Source of the DNA: Microvirgula aerodenitrificans DSM 15089
Lineage (GTDB): Bacteria > Pseudomonadota > Gammaproteobacteria > Burkholderiales > Aquaspirillaceae
Assembly (NCBI RefSeq): GCF_000620105.1
Contig: NZ_JHVK01000003.1
Span: 1 to 64,000, forward strand
Direction of reading: 5' to 3'
Length of the DNA stretch: 64,000 nucleotides
Part shown: piece by piece, positions 28,025 through 37,239 of the stretch
How the letters are laid out: each line of letters opens with the position of its first letter
How positions within the stretch are numbered: the stretch's first letter is position 1
Translations under genes and position numbers: made by a program
Notes under the pieces: model-generated
Databases searched by the model: none
Told to the model about the DNA's origin: nothing
What the model saw: only the letters and a program-made list of their open reading frames with translations

Positions 28025-28921
28025 ATGCGACGTAAAATTCCCAGCAGTTCCGCGCTCCAGGCATTTGAGGCTGCGGCCCGGCATGGCAGCTTTGCCCGCG
28101 CGGCGGAAGAACTGGCACGAACAGAGGGCGCGGTCAGCCGCCAGATTGCCCGGCTGGAGGCATTTCTGGGGGCGGTACTGTTCGAGCGTGTGGGAAACCG
28201 TGTACGGCTTGCCCCCAATGGCGCGCGCTATGCGGCACAGGTGCGTGAGACGCTGGAGCGCCTGGAACGGGACAGCCTGTATCTGATGGGGCAGCCGAGT
28301 GAGGGCGCGAGCATTGAGATCGCGGCCATTCCGACTTTCGCCACCCGCTGGCTTATCCCCCGGCTGAAACGCTTTCAGAACAAGCATCCAAATATTACGG
28401 TGCATATCGCAGAACGGATGGAGCCCTTCCTGCTGGCAGGTAGCGGTTTCGATGCGGCCATTCATTTTGAACACCCGGCATGGGCGGGCATGCATCTGCA
28501 TCCTCTGCTGGAAGAGGTGCTTGTACCGGTCTGCAGCCCACAGCTTCTTGAAGATGCCGGTGCCCATGCGCCGCTGGACGCGCTGCCACGCCTTCACCGG
28601 CGGCAAAACCCGCATGCCTGGCAGATTTATGCTCAAGAGACAGGTGTAACGCTGACCAATTCGGCAATTGGTGCACGTTACGACCTCCATTCCATGCTGA
28701 TTGAGGCCGCACTTGCCGGCCTGGGCGTGGCATTGGTACCGCGGCTTTACGTTGGGGCCGAGCTAGAGCAAGGTCGTCTGGTCACGCCCTGGCCTGAGGG
28801 CAAGACGATTGCCAAAAATTTCTGCCTCGTTCTGCCTGAGCGGATCGAATTGAGTGAAGGGCCAGTACGGGCATTTTCGACGTGGATTCTTGACGAAGCA
28901 CGGGGCGCAACAACCGGATAG
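28025..28921 (+). CDS. LysR-family regulator, GcvA-like
   Basis: A 298-residue LysR protein of the GcvA/AmpR branch: the N-terminus MRRKIPSSSALQAFEAAARHGSFARAA is typical, with the HTH at AAEELARTEGAVSRQIARLE. I chose the ATG at 28025; an upstream frame from 27974 would run through the palindrome. It probably controls the divergent unknown-tautomerase-MBL operon. Confidence 0.88.
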   Translation: MRRKIPSSSALQAFEAAARHGSFARAAEELARTEGAVSRQIARLEAFLGAVLFERVGNRVRLAPNGARYAAQVRETLERLERDSLYLMGQPSEGASIEIAAIPTFATRWLIPRLKRFQNKHPNITVHIAERMEPFLLAGSGFDAAIHFEHPAWAGMHLHPLLEEVLVPVCSPQLLEDAGAHAPLDALPRLHRRQNPHAWQIYAQETGVTLTNSAIGARYDLHSMLIEAALAGLGVALVPRLYVGAELEQGRLVTPWPEGKTIAKNFCLVLPERIELSEGPVRAFSTWILDEARGATTG

Positions 28922-28943
28922 TGAGCACTGGCTTTGGGCGGGG

Positions 28944-28983
28944 CATTGGCCCAAGCGGCCGTTGGCTCAAGCTTTGGCCAATG
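28944..28983. terminator. Hairpin between convergent genes
   Basis: CATTGGCCCAAGC (28944-28956) pairs with GCTTTGGCCAATG (28971-28983) at 12 of 13 positions. There is no T-run. Confidence 0.4.
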
Positions 28984-29041
28984 ACCGCTACCGACCCTGA
29001 GCGGACGCTGCCCCCTGGGAAAGCGGACAGGGGAGGCCGAT

Positions 29042-29596
29042 TCAGTTGTTATCCGCATAGGGTCCTATGCAATACCTCTTGGCAATGTCTAAGGAAAATA
29101 CGACCGCCACATCATCTGACATACCCCACAATGTATCTGTTTCTTCATTGTATTGGGATGCTGAGAGATAAATTTTCGAACCATCCTCAAAAGCAACTTC
29201 CAGGTCTTGAGGATATTCTTTTATTTCTCTACCCTCGTAGCGAGCCCACGACCAATAAACTTTAACTTCATTTACAGCTTTCCCAATCAATGGCGCCCAG
29301 TATTGGTTAGCAGTTACATCCCAGCTCATAAAGTCCGTGAGCTGGCTTGAAAGTGACGACCTCAATATGCCAATCCCGTATTGGAAGAATTCCCCATCCC
29401 AGACAATCCCAACCGTTGACCCATCTTCCATCTCTAAATCACAACCATAATCCAAATGGTGCCCTTGGAACGAATCGTCCTGATAGTTCGGTTTATCAGT
29501 GTGGTACCGAATTTCGAAATATCGCACTCCTGCTAGCCGTCTTCCGACCAAAATGGAATTGACGTCATTTTCGTATTCAGCTTTTGTGCGTTTCAT
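29042..29596 (-). CDS. Orphan protein of unknown function, AT-rich gene
   Basis: A 184-residue acidic soluble protein (MKRTKAEYENDVNSILVGRR) with many aromatic residues and no signal peptide or membrane segment. I recognise no family. The gene is visibly more AT-rich than all its neighbours and uses codons such as ATA, AAA and TTA that are rare in this window, so it looks acquired. Its size and composition resemble orphan immunity proteins, but no toxin gene is adjacent; this is a guess only. Confidence 0.65.
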   Translation of the reverse strand: MKRTKAEYENDVNSILVGRRLAGVRYFEIRYHTDKPNYQDDSFQGHHLDYGCDLEMEDGSTVGIVWDGEFFQYGIGILRSSLSSQLTDFMSWDVTANQYWAPLIGKAVNEVKVYWSWARYEGREIKEYPQDLEVAFEDGSKIYLSASQYNEETDTLWGMSDDVAVVFSLDIAKRYCIGPYADNN

Positions 29597-30098
29597 TTGG
29601 ATTAACGGTTATCTTTAGACTACTTGATTAGCGCGAAAACGACCACTTTTTGGCATTGTTGAGAAAGGGTAGCTTCTGGCCGTAAGCAGCCATGCTACAA
29701 CTTTGTCATAAATAACTGCAATGGCCGACTTGCAGTCAGAAAGCCATCATAAGAAACAAGTCATCGGTCGCAGCCGGCCCAGAGCATCCGGCCTTTGCCA
29801 GCTCAGCAGCAGCCGTTCACCTGCGGCTCAGGTGTAAATGCATCGAACGGCAGGTTGCCTGCCGGACAGATGAAGGTCCCCGCTGCAGCATCACAAGCGT
29901 GATGTAGCGCCTGAAAAGCCCCCCTGTTGAAGAGCGAGGCAGGCGCGGCATTGTGATGCACCCGGTCTTTGACGCATCGTCTGCCACTGTCAGCGCCAGC
30001 ACTGGAGCCCTCCGAACAGCCGAGAAGCACGGCTTTCCTGCTGGAAAAACCGGATAATGGCGGCCAACTCGTTTTGCACGCTATTTTGGAATTCCCAC
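29597..30098. other. Gene-poor stretch, 502 bases
   Basis: AT-rich near the orphan gene, GC-rich towards ycaO. It holds small hairpins, for example CGGCAGG (29848-29854) with CCTGCCG (29858-29864). A minus-strand frame (29803-30030, GTG start after AGGA, six cysteines) is unrecognised and not called. The ycaO promoter must be here but none stands out. Confidence 0.5.
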
Positions 30099-32315
30099 AT
30101 GGAAATCAAGGTCAATTTTCTTGACAAGCTTCGCCTTGAAGCCAGGTTCGATGACTTCACGGTCATTGCCGACCAGCCTGTGCGCTACAAGGGCGATGGT
30201 TCGGCGCCGGGGCCGTTCGATTACTTTCTGGCCTCATCGGCCCTGTGTGCGGCCTACTTCGTGAAGTTGTACTGCGACACGCGCAACATTCCGACCGAGA
30301 ACATCCGCCTGTCGCAGAACAACATTGTCGACCCGGAAAATCGCTACCAGCAGATCTTCAAGATCCAGGTCGAGCTGCCGGCGGACATCTCCGCCAAGGA
30401 CCGGCAGGGCATTTTGCGTTCCATTGACCGCTGCACGGTGAAAAAAGTTGTGCAAACCGGGCCCGAGTTCGTGATCGAGGAAGTCGAGAATCTCGATGCC
30501 GATGCGCAGGCCTTGCTGACGCTGAACCCGGATGCGGATGCGAGCACCTATATCATCGGCAAGGACCTGCCGCTGGAGCAGACCATCGCCAACATGTCGG
30601 GCATTCTGGCCGGCCTGGGCATGAAGATCGAAATCGCTTCATGGCGCAATCTGGTTCCCAACGTGTGGTCGCTGCATATTCGCGATGCGCATTCGCCAAT
30701 GTGCTTTACCAATGGCAAGGGTGCGACCAAGGAAAGTGCCCTGGCCTCGGCGCTGGGCGAGTTCATCGAGCGGATGAGTTGCAATCACTTCTACAACGAC
30801 CAGTTCTGGGGTGAGGACATTGGCAACGCGGCGTTCGTGCATTACCCGAACGAGCGCTGGTTCAAGCCGGGCCACAGGGGGGCGCTGCCGGCCGGGATGC
30901 TCGATGAATACTGTCTGGAGATTTACAACCCGGATGGCGAGCTGCGCGGCTCGCATCTGTACGACACCAACTCCGGCAATACCGAACGCGGTATCTGCGC
31001 GCTGCCTTATGTGCGCCAGTCGGATGGTGAAGTGGTGTATTTCCCGACCAACCTGATCGACAACCTGTTCCTGAGCAACGGCATGAGCGCCGGCAACACG
31101 CTGGTGGAAGCGCAGGTGCAGTGTCTGTCGGAGATCTTCGAGCGGGCGGTCAAGCGCGAAATCCTCGAAGGCGAAATCGTGCTGCCGGATGTGCCGCAGG
31201 ACGTGCTGGCGAAATATCCGGGCATTCTGGCCGGCATTGCCGAGCTGGAAAATCAGGGCTTTCCGGTGCTGGTCAAGGATGCATCGCTGGGCGGCAAGTA
31301 TCCGGTGATGTGCGTCACCCTGATGAACCCGCGTACCGGCGGTGTGTTTGCCTCTTTCGGGGCGCACCCCTGCATGGAAGTGGCGCTGGAACGCAGTCTG
31401 ACCGAGCTGCTGCAGGGGCGCAGTTTTGAAGGGCTGAACGATTTGCCCCGGCCGACCTTTGAAAGTCACGCCGTTACCGAGCCGAACAACTTCGTCGAAC
31501 ACTTTATCGATTCCAGCGGCGTGGTGTCGTGGCGCTTTTTCAGCGCCAGAGCGGAGTACGATTTTGTCGAGTGGGACTTCTCCGGTCAGGGCGAAAACGC
31601 CAATGCCGACGAAGCCGCTACCTTGTTCGGCATTCTCGAAGGCATGGGAAAGGAAGTGTACGTGGCGGTGTATGACCAGCTCGGTGCGATCGCCTGCCGC
31701 ATCCTGGTGCCGGGGTATTCGGAAATCTATCCGGTGGAAGACCTGGTCTGGGATAACACCAACAAGGCGCTGGCTTTCCGCGCCGATATCCTGAACCTGC
31801 ACCGTCTCGACGATGCCGCGCTGGCAGCCTTGCTGAATCGGCTGGAAGACAGCGAGGTGGATGAATACACCGACATCATTACCTTGATCGGCGTCGAGTT
31901 TGACGAGAATACCAACTGGGGTCAGCTCACGGTTCTGGAGCTGAAGCTGCTGATTAATCTTGCGCTGAAGCAGTTTGATGAGGCGCACGATCTGGCGGGC
32001 GCTTTCCTGCAGTACAACGACAACACGGTCGAGCGCGGACTGTTCTATCAGGCCCTGCATGTGGTGCTGGAGGTGCTGCTGGACGACGACCTGGAACTGG
32101 CCGATTACGAGGTCAATTTCCGCCGGATGTTTGGCAACCCGCGGATGGATGCGGTGATGGGGTCCGTGGACGGCAGCGTGCGCTTCTTTGGCCTGACGCC
32201 AACGGGGATGAATCTGGACGGGCTCGACCGCCATCAGCGCCTGATCGACAGCTACAAAAAGCTGCACATGGCGCGGGCGCGGATGGCGTCTTTGTCCGGT
32301 CAAATACCAGAGTGA
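30099..32315 (+). CDS. ycaO: OsmC-YcaO fusion protein
   Basis: A 738-residue two-domain protein. Residues 1-140 form an OsmC/Ohr-type domain keeping both expected cysteines (Cys50 in FLASSALCAAYF and Cys112 in IDRCTVKKV), which in OsmC/Ohr reduce hydroperoxides. From about 160 it follows E. coli YcaO: VPNVWSLHIRD, FTNGKGATKESALASALGE with the ATP-binding glutamates in GEFIER and SEIFER, ASFGAHP, and a C-terminal TPR-like region. YcaO enzymes activate peptide backbones with ATP; E. coli YcaO is linked to RimO methylthiolation of ribosomal protein S12. I start at 30099 (MEIKVNFLDK) rather than 30057. Its 3' end overlaps the convergent gene by 16 bases. No RiPP precursor or E1 partner is near. 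Confidence 0.92.
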   Translation: MEIKVNFLDKLRLEARFDDFTVIADQPVRYKGDGSAPGPFDYFLASSALCAAYFVKLYCDTRNIPTENIRLSQNNIVDPENRYQQIFKIQVELPADISAKDRQGILRSIDRCTVKKVVQTGPEFVIEEVENLDADAQALLTLNPDADASTYIIGKDLPLEQTIANMSGILAGLGMKIEIASWRNLVPNVWSLHIRDAHSPMCFTNGKGATKESALASALGEFIERMSCNHFYNDQFWGEDIGNAAFVHYPNERWFKPGHRGALPAGMLDEYCLEIYNPDGELRGSHLYDTNSGNTERGICALPYVRQSDGEVVYFPTNLIDNLFLSNGMSAGNTLVEAQVQCLSEIFERAVKREILEGEIVLPDVPQDVLAKYPGILAGIAELENQGFPVLVKDASLGGKYPVMCVTLMNPRTGGVFASFGAHPCMEVALERSLTELLQGRSFEGLNDLPRPTFESHAVTEPNNFVEHFIDSSGVVSWRFFSARAEYDFVEWDFSGQGENANADEAATLFGILEGMGKEVYVAVYDQLGAIACRILVPGYSEIYPVEDLVWDNTNKALAFRADILNLHRLDDAALAALLNRLEDSEVDEYTDIITLIGVEFDENTNWGQLTVLELKLLINLALKQFDEAHDLAGAFLQYNDNTVERGLFYQALHVVLEVLLDDDLELADYEVNFRRMFGNPRMDAVMGSVDGSVRFFGLTPTGMNLDGLDRHQRLIDSYKKLHMARARMASLSGQIPE

Positions 32316-33232
32316 GCAGATGACGCCCTGCGCGCTTCGGCCTCCGCCAGGCGGTGCAGGACGGGCGGTCGCTGTGCAGAATCCGCCGCCTCGTCAGCCG
32401 CCGGTATTGCCGGGGGCCAGGGCGATGGTTTGCGGCGCAGCGGTTCCAGCTTGCTGGCGAGCGAGGCCGCCGACAGCTCGCCCAGATGGGTAGCCACGAG
32501 CTTTCCCCGGGCATCGAAGAACAGCGTGGTGGGCAGTGCGACCGAGCGGTACGTTTTTCCCAGCTGGCCGGCGGGGTCCAGCAGCACATTTTCCAGTTGC
32601 AGCTTCTCCGTCTGCAGGTACTGCTGCACGGCGGCGGTAGTTTCGCCCTGATTGACGAAGATGAAGCGCACGTCGTTTTCATGCTGTTGGGCTGCCTGCA
32701 ACAAAGGCATCTCGCGGCGGCAAGGCGGGCACCAGCTGGCCCACAGGCTGACGACCACCGGCCGGCCTTCGGCCAGTGCGGGCAGGGTGGTCTGCGGGCC
32801 GGACAGGGTAGCCAGTGCTTGCGCCGATAGCGCAGGTGTTTCATTGCCGGTCAGCCATGCCTTGCCCGCTCCCCAGGTCAGTGCTCCGGCCAGCAGGGCA
32901 ATGGCAAGTGGCCGGCGCAGGGCCGGCTGACGGCTGCCGTGCCACATCGCCCAGGCCAGGGCGCCGCCGATGCCGGCCCACAGGTTGAATCCCCCGTCGC
33001 GTATGTCCAGCATGCCCCATGGCTGTGGCCGGTACTGTTCAAACCAGATCGCGACAAAGCCCAGGCGGGCGGCAACCAGACCCCACAGCAGCATGTCATT
33101 CAGGGGCCCGGCCACGCTGATGCGCTGACGGCGTCCCGCCAGATAACCGGCACCCAGGGCCATCAGCCAGGCGCACCCCGACAGCGCGACTGAGAAGGGG
33201 ATGGCCAGGGGGCCCAGATTGAAGCTCAGCAT
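32300..33232 (-). CDS. Lgt-like membrane domain fused to TlpA thioredoxin
   Basis: A 310-residue protein. The N-terminal 120 residues have about four membrane segments resembling part of prolipoprotein diacylglyceryl transferase (LLWGLVAARLGFV and RDGGFNLWAGIGGALAW). After a last membrane helix comes a TlpA/ResA thioredoxin domain with active site Trp-Cys168-Pro-Pro-Cys171 and cis-Pro in VALPTTLFF. It should be a membrane-anchored periplasmic thiol reductase. The last 40 residues (PPAIPAADEAADS...) are disordered-looking and read into the ycaO 3' end. Lgt catalytic residues are not all evident, so transferase activity is doubtful. AGGA precedes the ATG. Confidence 0.85.
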   Translation of the reverse strand: MLSFNLGPLAIPFSVALSGCAWLMALGAGYLAGRRQRISVAGPLNDMLLWGLVAARLGFVAIWFEQYRPQPWGMLDIRDGGFNLWAGIGGALAWAMWHGSRQPALRRPLAIALLAGALTWGAGKAWLTGNETPALSAQALATLSGPQTTLPALAEGRPVVVSLWASWCPPCRREMPLLQAAQQHENDVRFIFVNQGETTAAVQQYLQTEKLQLENVLLDPAGQLGKTYRSVALPTTLFFDARGKLVATHLGELSAASLASKLEPLRRKPSPWPPAIPAADEAADSAQRPPVLHRLAEAEARRASSAHSGI

Positions 33233-33294
33233 GGCTTTCCTGTTATTGCGTCCCGCCCGGGGCGGCCCGGGGGGCTTTTCGGACTTCCTGCCGT

Positions 33295-34044
33295 TCAGGC
33301 GGCAAAGCCACCATCGATGCTCAGGCTTGCGCCGGTGACATACCCTGCCTCCGGGCCTGCCAGATAGGCGACGAAGCCGGCAATCTCTTCCGCCTTGCCA
33401 TAGCGGTGCAGCGCCATCAGTGCTTTCAGCTGCTCGGCAGACTCGCCTGCGTCCGGGTTCATTTCCGTATCCACGGGGCCGGGCTGCACGTTATTGACGG
33501 TGATGCCGCGCGGGCCGAGGTCACGCGCCATGCCTTTCACCAGCCCCACCAGCGCCGATTTGCTCATGGCGTAAACCGCCCCGCCCGCCACCGGCATGCG
33601 GTCGGCGTTGGTGCTGCCGATATTGATGATGCGGCCACCCTCCTGCATATGACACGCCGCTTCCTGGCTGGCAACGAACACGCTGCGCACGTTGATTGCC
33701 AGGGTGCGGTCAAAGTCCTCCAGCGAGAGGTCTTCGGTCGTTCCCCAGGCCAGCACCCCGGCGTTGTTGACCAGGATGTCGAGCCGGCCAAAGTGGCTTG
33801 CCGCCTGGCGTACGGCCTGCTGCAAGGCAGCGGCATCCGCACTGTCGGCACGAATGGCAATGGACTGGCCTCCCGCTGCCGTGATGTCGGCGACGACGGC
33901 TTCAGCCCGCTCAGCAGAAGCCATGTAGGTGAGGGCTACCGCTGCGCCTTCGCGTGCAAGACGTCTGGCGATGGCAGCGCCGATGCCGCGTGAACCGCCC
34001 TGAACGAATGCGACCTTGCCTTGAAGGGGGTGGGTTGCCGACAT
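33295..34044 (-). CDS. SDR-family oxidoreductase, BdcA-like
   Basis: A 249-residue classical SDR: GGSRGIG cofactor motif at 16-22, NNAG at 93-96, Ser144, Tyr158 and Lys162 as catalytic residues, and the C-terminal YVTGASLSIDGGFAA. The segment IGSTNADRMPVAGGAVYA is close to E. coli BdcA, a c-di-GMP-binding biofilm-dispersal SDR, but binding cannot be judged here. AGGAG precedes the ATG. It is separated from its neighbours by 62 and 210 bases. Confidence 0.88.
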   Translation of the reverse strand: MSATHPLQGKVAFVQGGSRGIGAAIARRLAREGAAVALTYMASAERAEAVVADITAAGGQSIAIRADSADAAALQQAVRQAASHFGRLDILVNNAGVLAWGTTEDLSLEDFDRTLAINVRSVFVASQEAACHMQEGGRIINIGSTNADRMPVAGGAVYAMSKSALVGLVKGMARDLGPRGITVNNVQPGPVDTEMNPDAGESAEQLKALMALHRYGKAEEIAGFVAYLAGPEAGYVTGASLSIDGGFAA

Positions 34045-34254
34045 GTGTTGTCTCCTGACTGGGGTTGAGGGTGAAAGCGGGCTGCCCTCGTGTGGAATCC
34101 GGAAGGTATCCCGAAATGCCGGGGGACAGTCTGCTCGATGTTCCCGATTTGATTAATCTGCCGGGACTGGTTCCCCGGACCGCCGCCCGGCCAGATGATG
34201 TCAGTGACCTGCCTGCACGGACTGAGTCAGGCGGTTCCGGCCTGACTCTTCCCG

Positions 34255-35037
34255 TCAGCGCGACGCATGCTCCCGGCGGAACACCAGCGTAGTGCCGTCG
34301 CTGGCCGCAGCGCAATGGCGATAGCCATCGCTGTCGAAATCGCGCAATGCCTCCGGCCGGGTGATCCGGTGTTCGGCAATCCAGCGCACCATCAGGCCGC
34401 GGGCGCGCTTGGCCCAGAAGCTGACGATCTTGTACGGCCCGCCTTCCTTGCTGTCCTGGAATACTGGCGTCCAGACCGGGGCCGAGAGTTTCTTCGGCCT
34501 GACCGATTTGAAATACTCGTCGCTGGCCAGATTGACCACTACCGGGCTGTCGTCGGCCGCCAGCCGCTCGTTCAGCAGCGAGGTCAGCGTATCGCCCCAG
34601 TACGCATACAGGTTGGCTCCTGCCGGATTGGCCAGCCGGGTGCCCATCTCCAGCCGGTAGGGCAGGATCAGGTCGAGCGGACGCAGGATGCCGTACAGGC
34701 CGGACAGAATGTTCAGCCGTGTCTGCAGCCAGTCCAGGGTCGGGTGATCGAGCGAGGCGGCATCCAGCCCGTCGTAGACGTCCCCGTTGAAGGCGAACAC
34801 GGCCTGTTTGGCCTCGGGCGCGGCATAGTCGGGATGCCACTGGGCGAAGCGGGCAACGTTCAGGTGCGCCAGCGTGTCGCTGATGCCCATCAGCGCGGAC
34901 AGGTCTTGCGGACTCTTGCGGCTCAGCAGTCTGACCAGTGTCGACGAACGGTCGAGCAGGGGCGGCATGCTGGCTGTCGCGATGGCGGCAGGCGTGGTGA
35001 AATCCAGTGACTTGGCGGGAGAGATGACCATCTGCAT
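34255..35037 (-). CDS. yaaA: Peroxide stress protein YaaA
   Basis: A 260-residue DUF328/YaaA protein. E. coli YaaA binds DNA and lowers intracellular iron during peroxide stress; it is in the OxyR regulon. Recognisable segments are MQMVISPAKSLDF at the start, FNGDVYDGLDA, LSGLYGILRPLDLILPYRLEMG, and SFWAKRARGLMVRW. GAGGA lies seven bases before the ATG. Single gene; no OxyR site was looked for successfully. Confidence 0.93.
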   Translation of the reverse strand: MQMVISPAKSLDFTTPAAIATASMPPLLDRSSTLVRLLSRKSPQDLSALMGISDTLAHLNVARFAQWHPDYAAPEAKQAVFAFNGDVYDGLDAASLDHPTLDWLQTRLNILSGLYGILRPLDLILPYRLEMGTRLANPAGANLYAYWGDTLTSLLNERLAADDSPVVVNLASDEYFKSVRPKKLSAPVWTPVFQDSKEGGPYKIVSFWAKRARGLMVRWIAEHRITRPEALRDFDSDGYRHCAAASDGTTLVFRREHASR

Positions 35038-35166
35038 CGGGCGGTCCTCGCGATAGGGGAAGGCGCGATTGTAGGAAAATCGGCCCGGCGCGCCAAATCG
35101 GTGCGCTATCCCTCACCCAAAAATATTTGTGTTTGCTAATATTCCGACCTTGAATCGGGGAGAGTC

Positions 35167-35619
35167 ATGCGCGTATTGCTGCAACGGGTGGAACAGGCCC
35201 GGGTGGAAGTGGAAGAACGGGTCGTCGGCGCCATCGGCGCGGGGCTGCTGCTGCTGGTCGGCATCGAAGGTGACGACAATGCGACAGATATTGACTGGCT
35301 GGTGCGAAAACTGGTCGGTTTGCGGATTTTCGAGGACGGCACGGGCAAGATGAACCGCTCGCTGGCCGATATCGATGGACAGGCGCTGGCGGTCAGCCAG
35401 TTCACCCTGTTTGCGAGCTGCCGCAAAGGCGCTCGCCCGTCATGGAGCCGCGCGGCGCCGCCGGAGGTGTCGCTGCCGCTGTTCAACGAATTTGTTGCGC
35501 GTCTGACGGTCGAACTCGGCAAGCCGGTGCCGACCGGCGTTTTTGGCGCCGAGATGAAGGTGTCACTGGTCAATGACGGACCGGTGACGATGTTGCTCGA
35601 TTCCCGCAACCCGGAATAA
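35167..35619 (+). CDS. dtd: D-aminoacyl-tRNA deacylase
   Basis: Hydrolyses D-amino acids (and glycine on tRNA-Ala) from mischarged tRNA. The 150-residue protein has both catalytic motifs, SQFTLFA and NDGPVT (the family NxGPxT), and the N-terminus [15 protein letters not shown]. sdaA follows after about 90 bases on the same strand. Confidence 0.96.
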   Translation: MRVLLQRVEQARVEVEERVVGAIGAGLLLLVGIEGDDNATDIDWLVRKLVGLRIFEDGTGKMNRSLADIDGQALAVSQFTLFASCRKGARPSWSRAAPPEVSLPLFNEFVARLTVELGKPVPTGVFGAEMKVSLVNDGPVTMLLDSRNPE

Positions 35620-35710
35620 CCGGGGGCGGTTTGTTATTTGTCCCGCGTGGCTGACCGGCATGGTCGGGCGCGGGAAGCTACTCAATGCATACGCAGCAAG
35701 GAAACACGCG

Positions 35711-37078
<1,368 letters not shown>

Positions 37079-37239
37079 TGGTCCCGGTGCCTGCGATGGC
37101 GCCGTCTGGCGCATTGCGGGCGTGATTGTCTCCTGCGGGGAATGTCTGCAAGCGGATATTCCCCGTTATCATGTCGGTTTGCCGGCGGGCGGCGGTGCGT
37201 CCGAAGCCGGTCTGAATGAAATTGTCTGGATAGGGAACC

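Noticed and set aside
29803-30030. A 75-codon minus-strand frame with six cysteines and a lipobox-like start
   Set aside because: It has a fair AGGA site, but the signal sequence is too short and no family is recognised; not enough to call a gene.
30639-32303. A 554-codon minus-strand frame opposite ycaO
   Set aside because: Low-complexity translation with no domain; ycaO covers the same DNA with full homology.
30099-33232. A RiPP (azoline peptide) biosynthetic cluster around the YcaO gene
   Set aside because: No precursor peptide, E1-like protein, dehydrogenase or exporter is adjacent, and the YcaO domain matches the E. coli housekeeping type.
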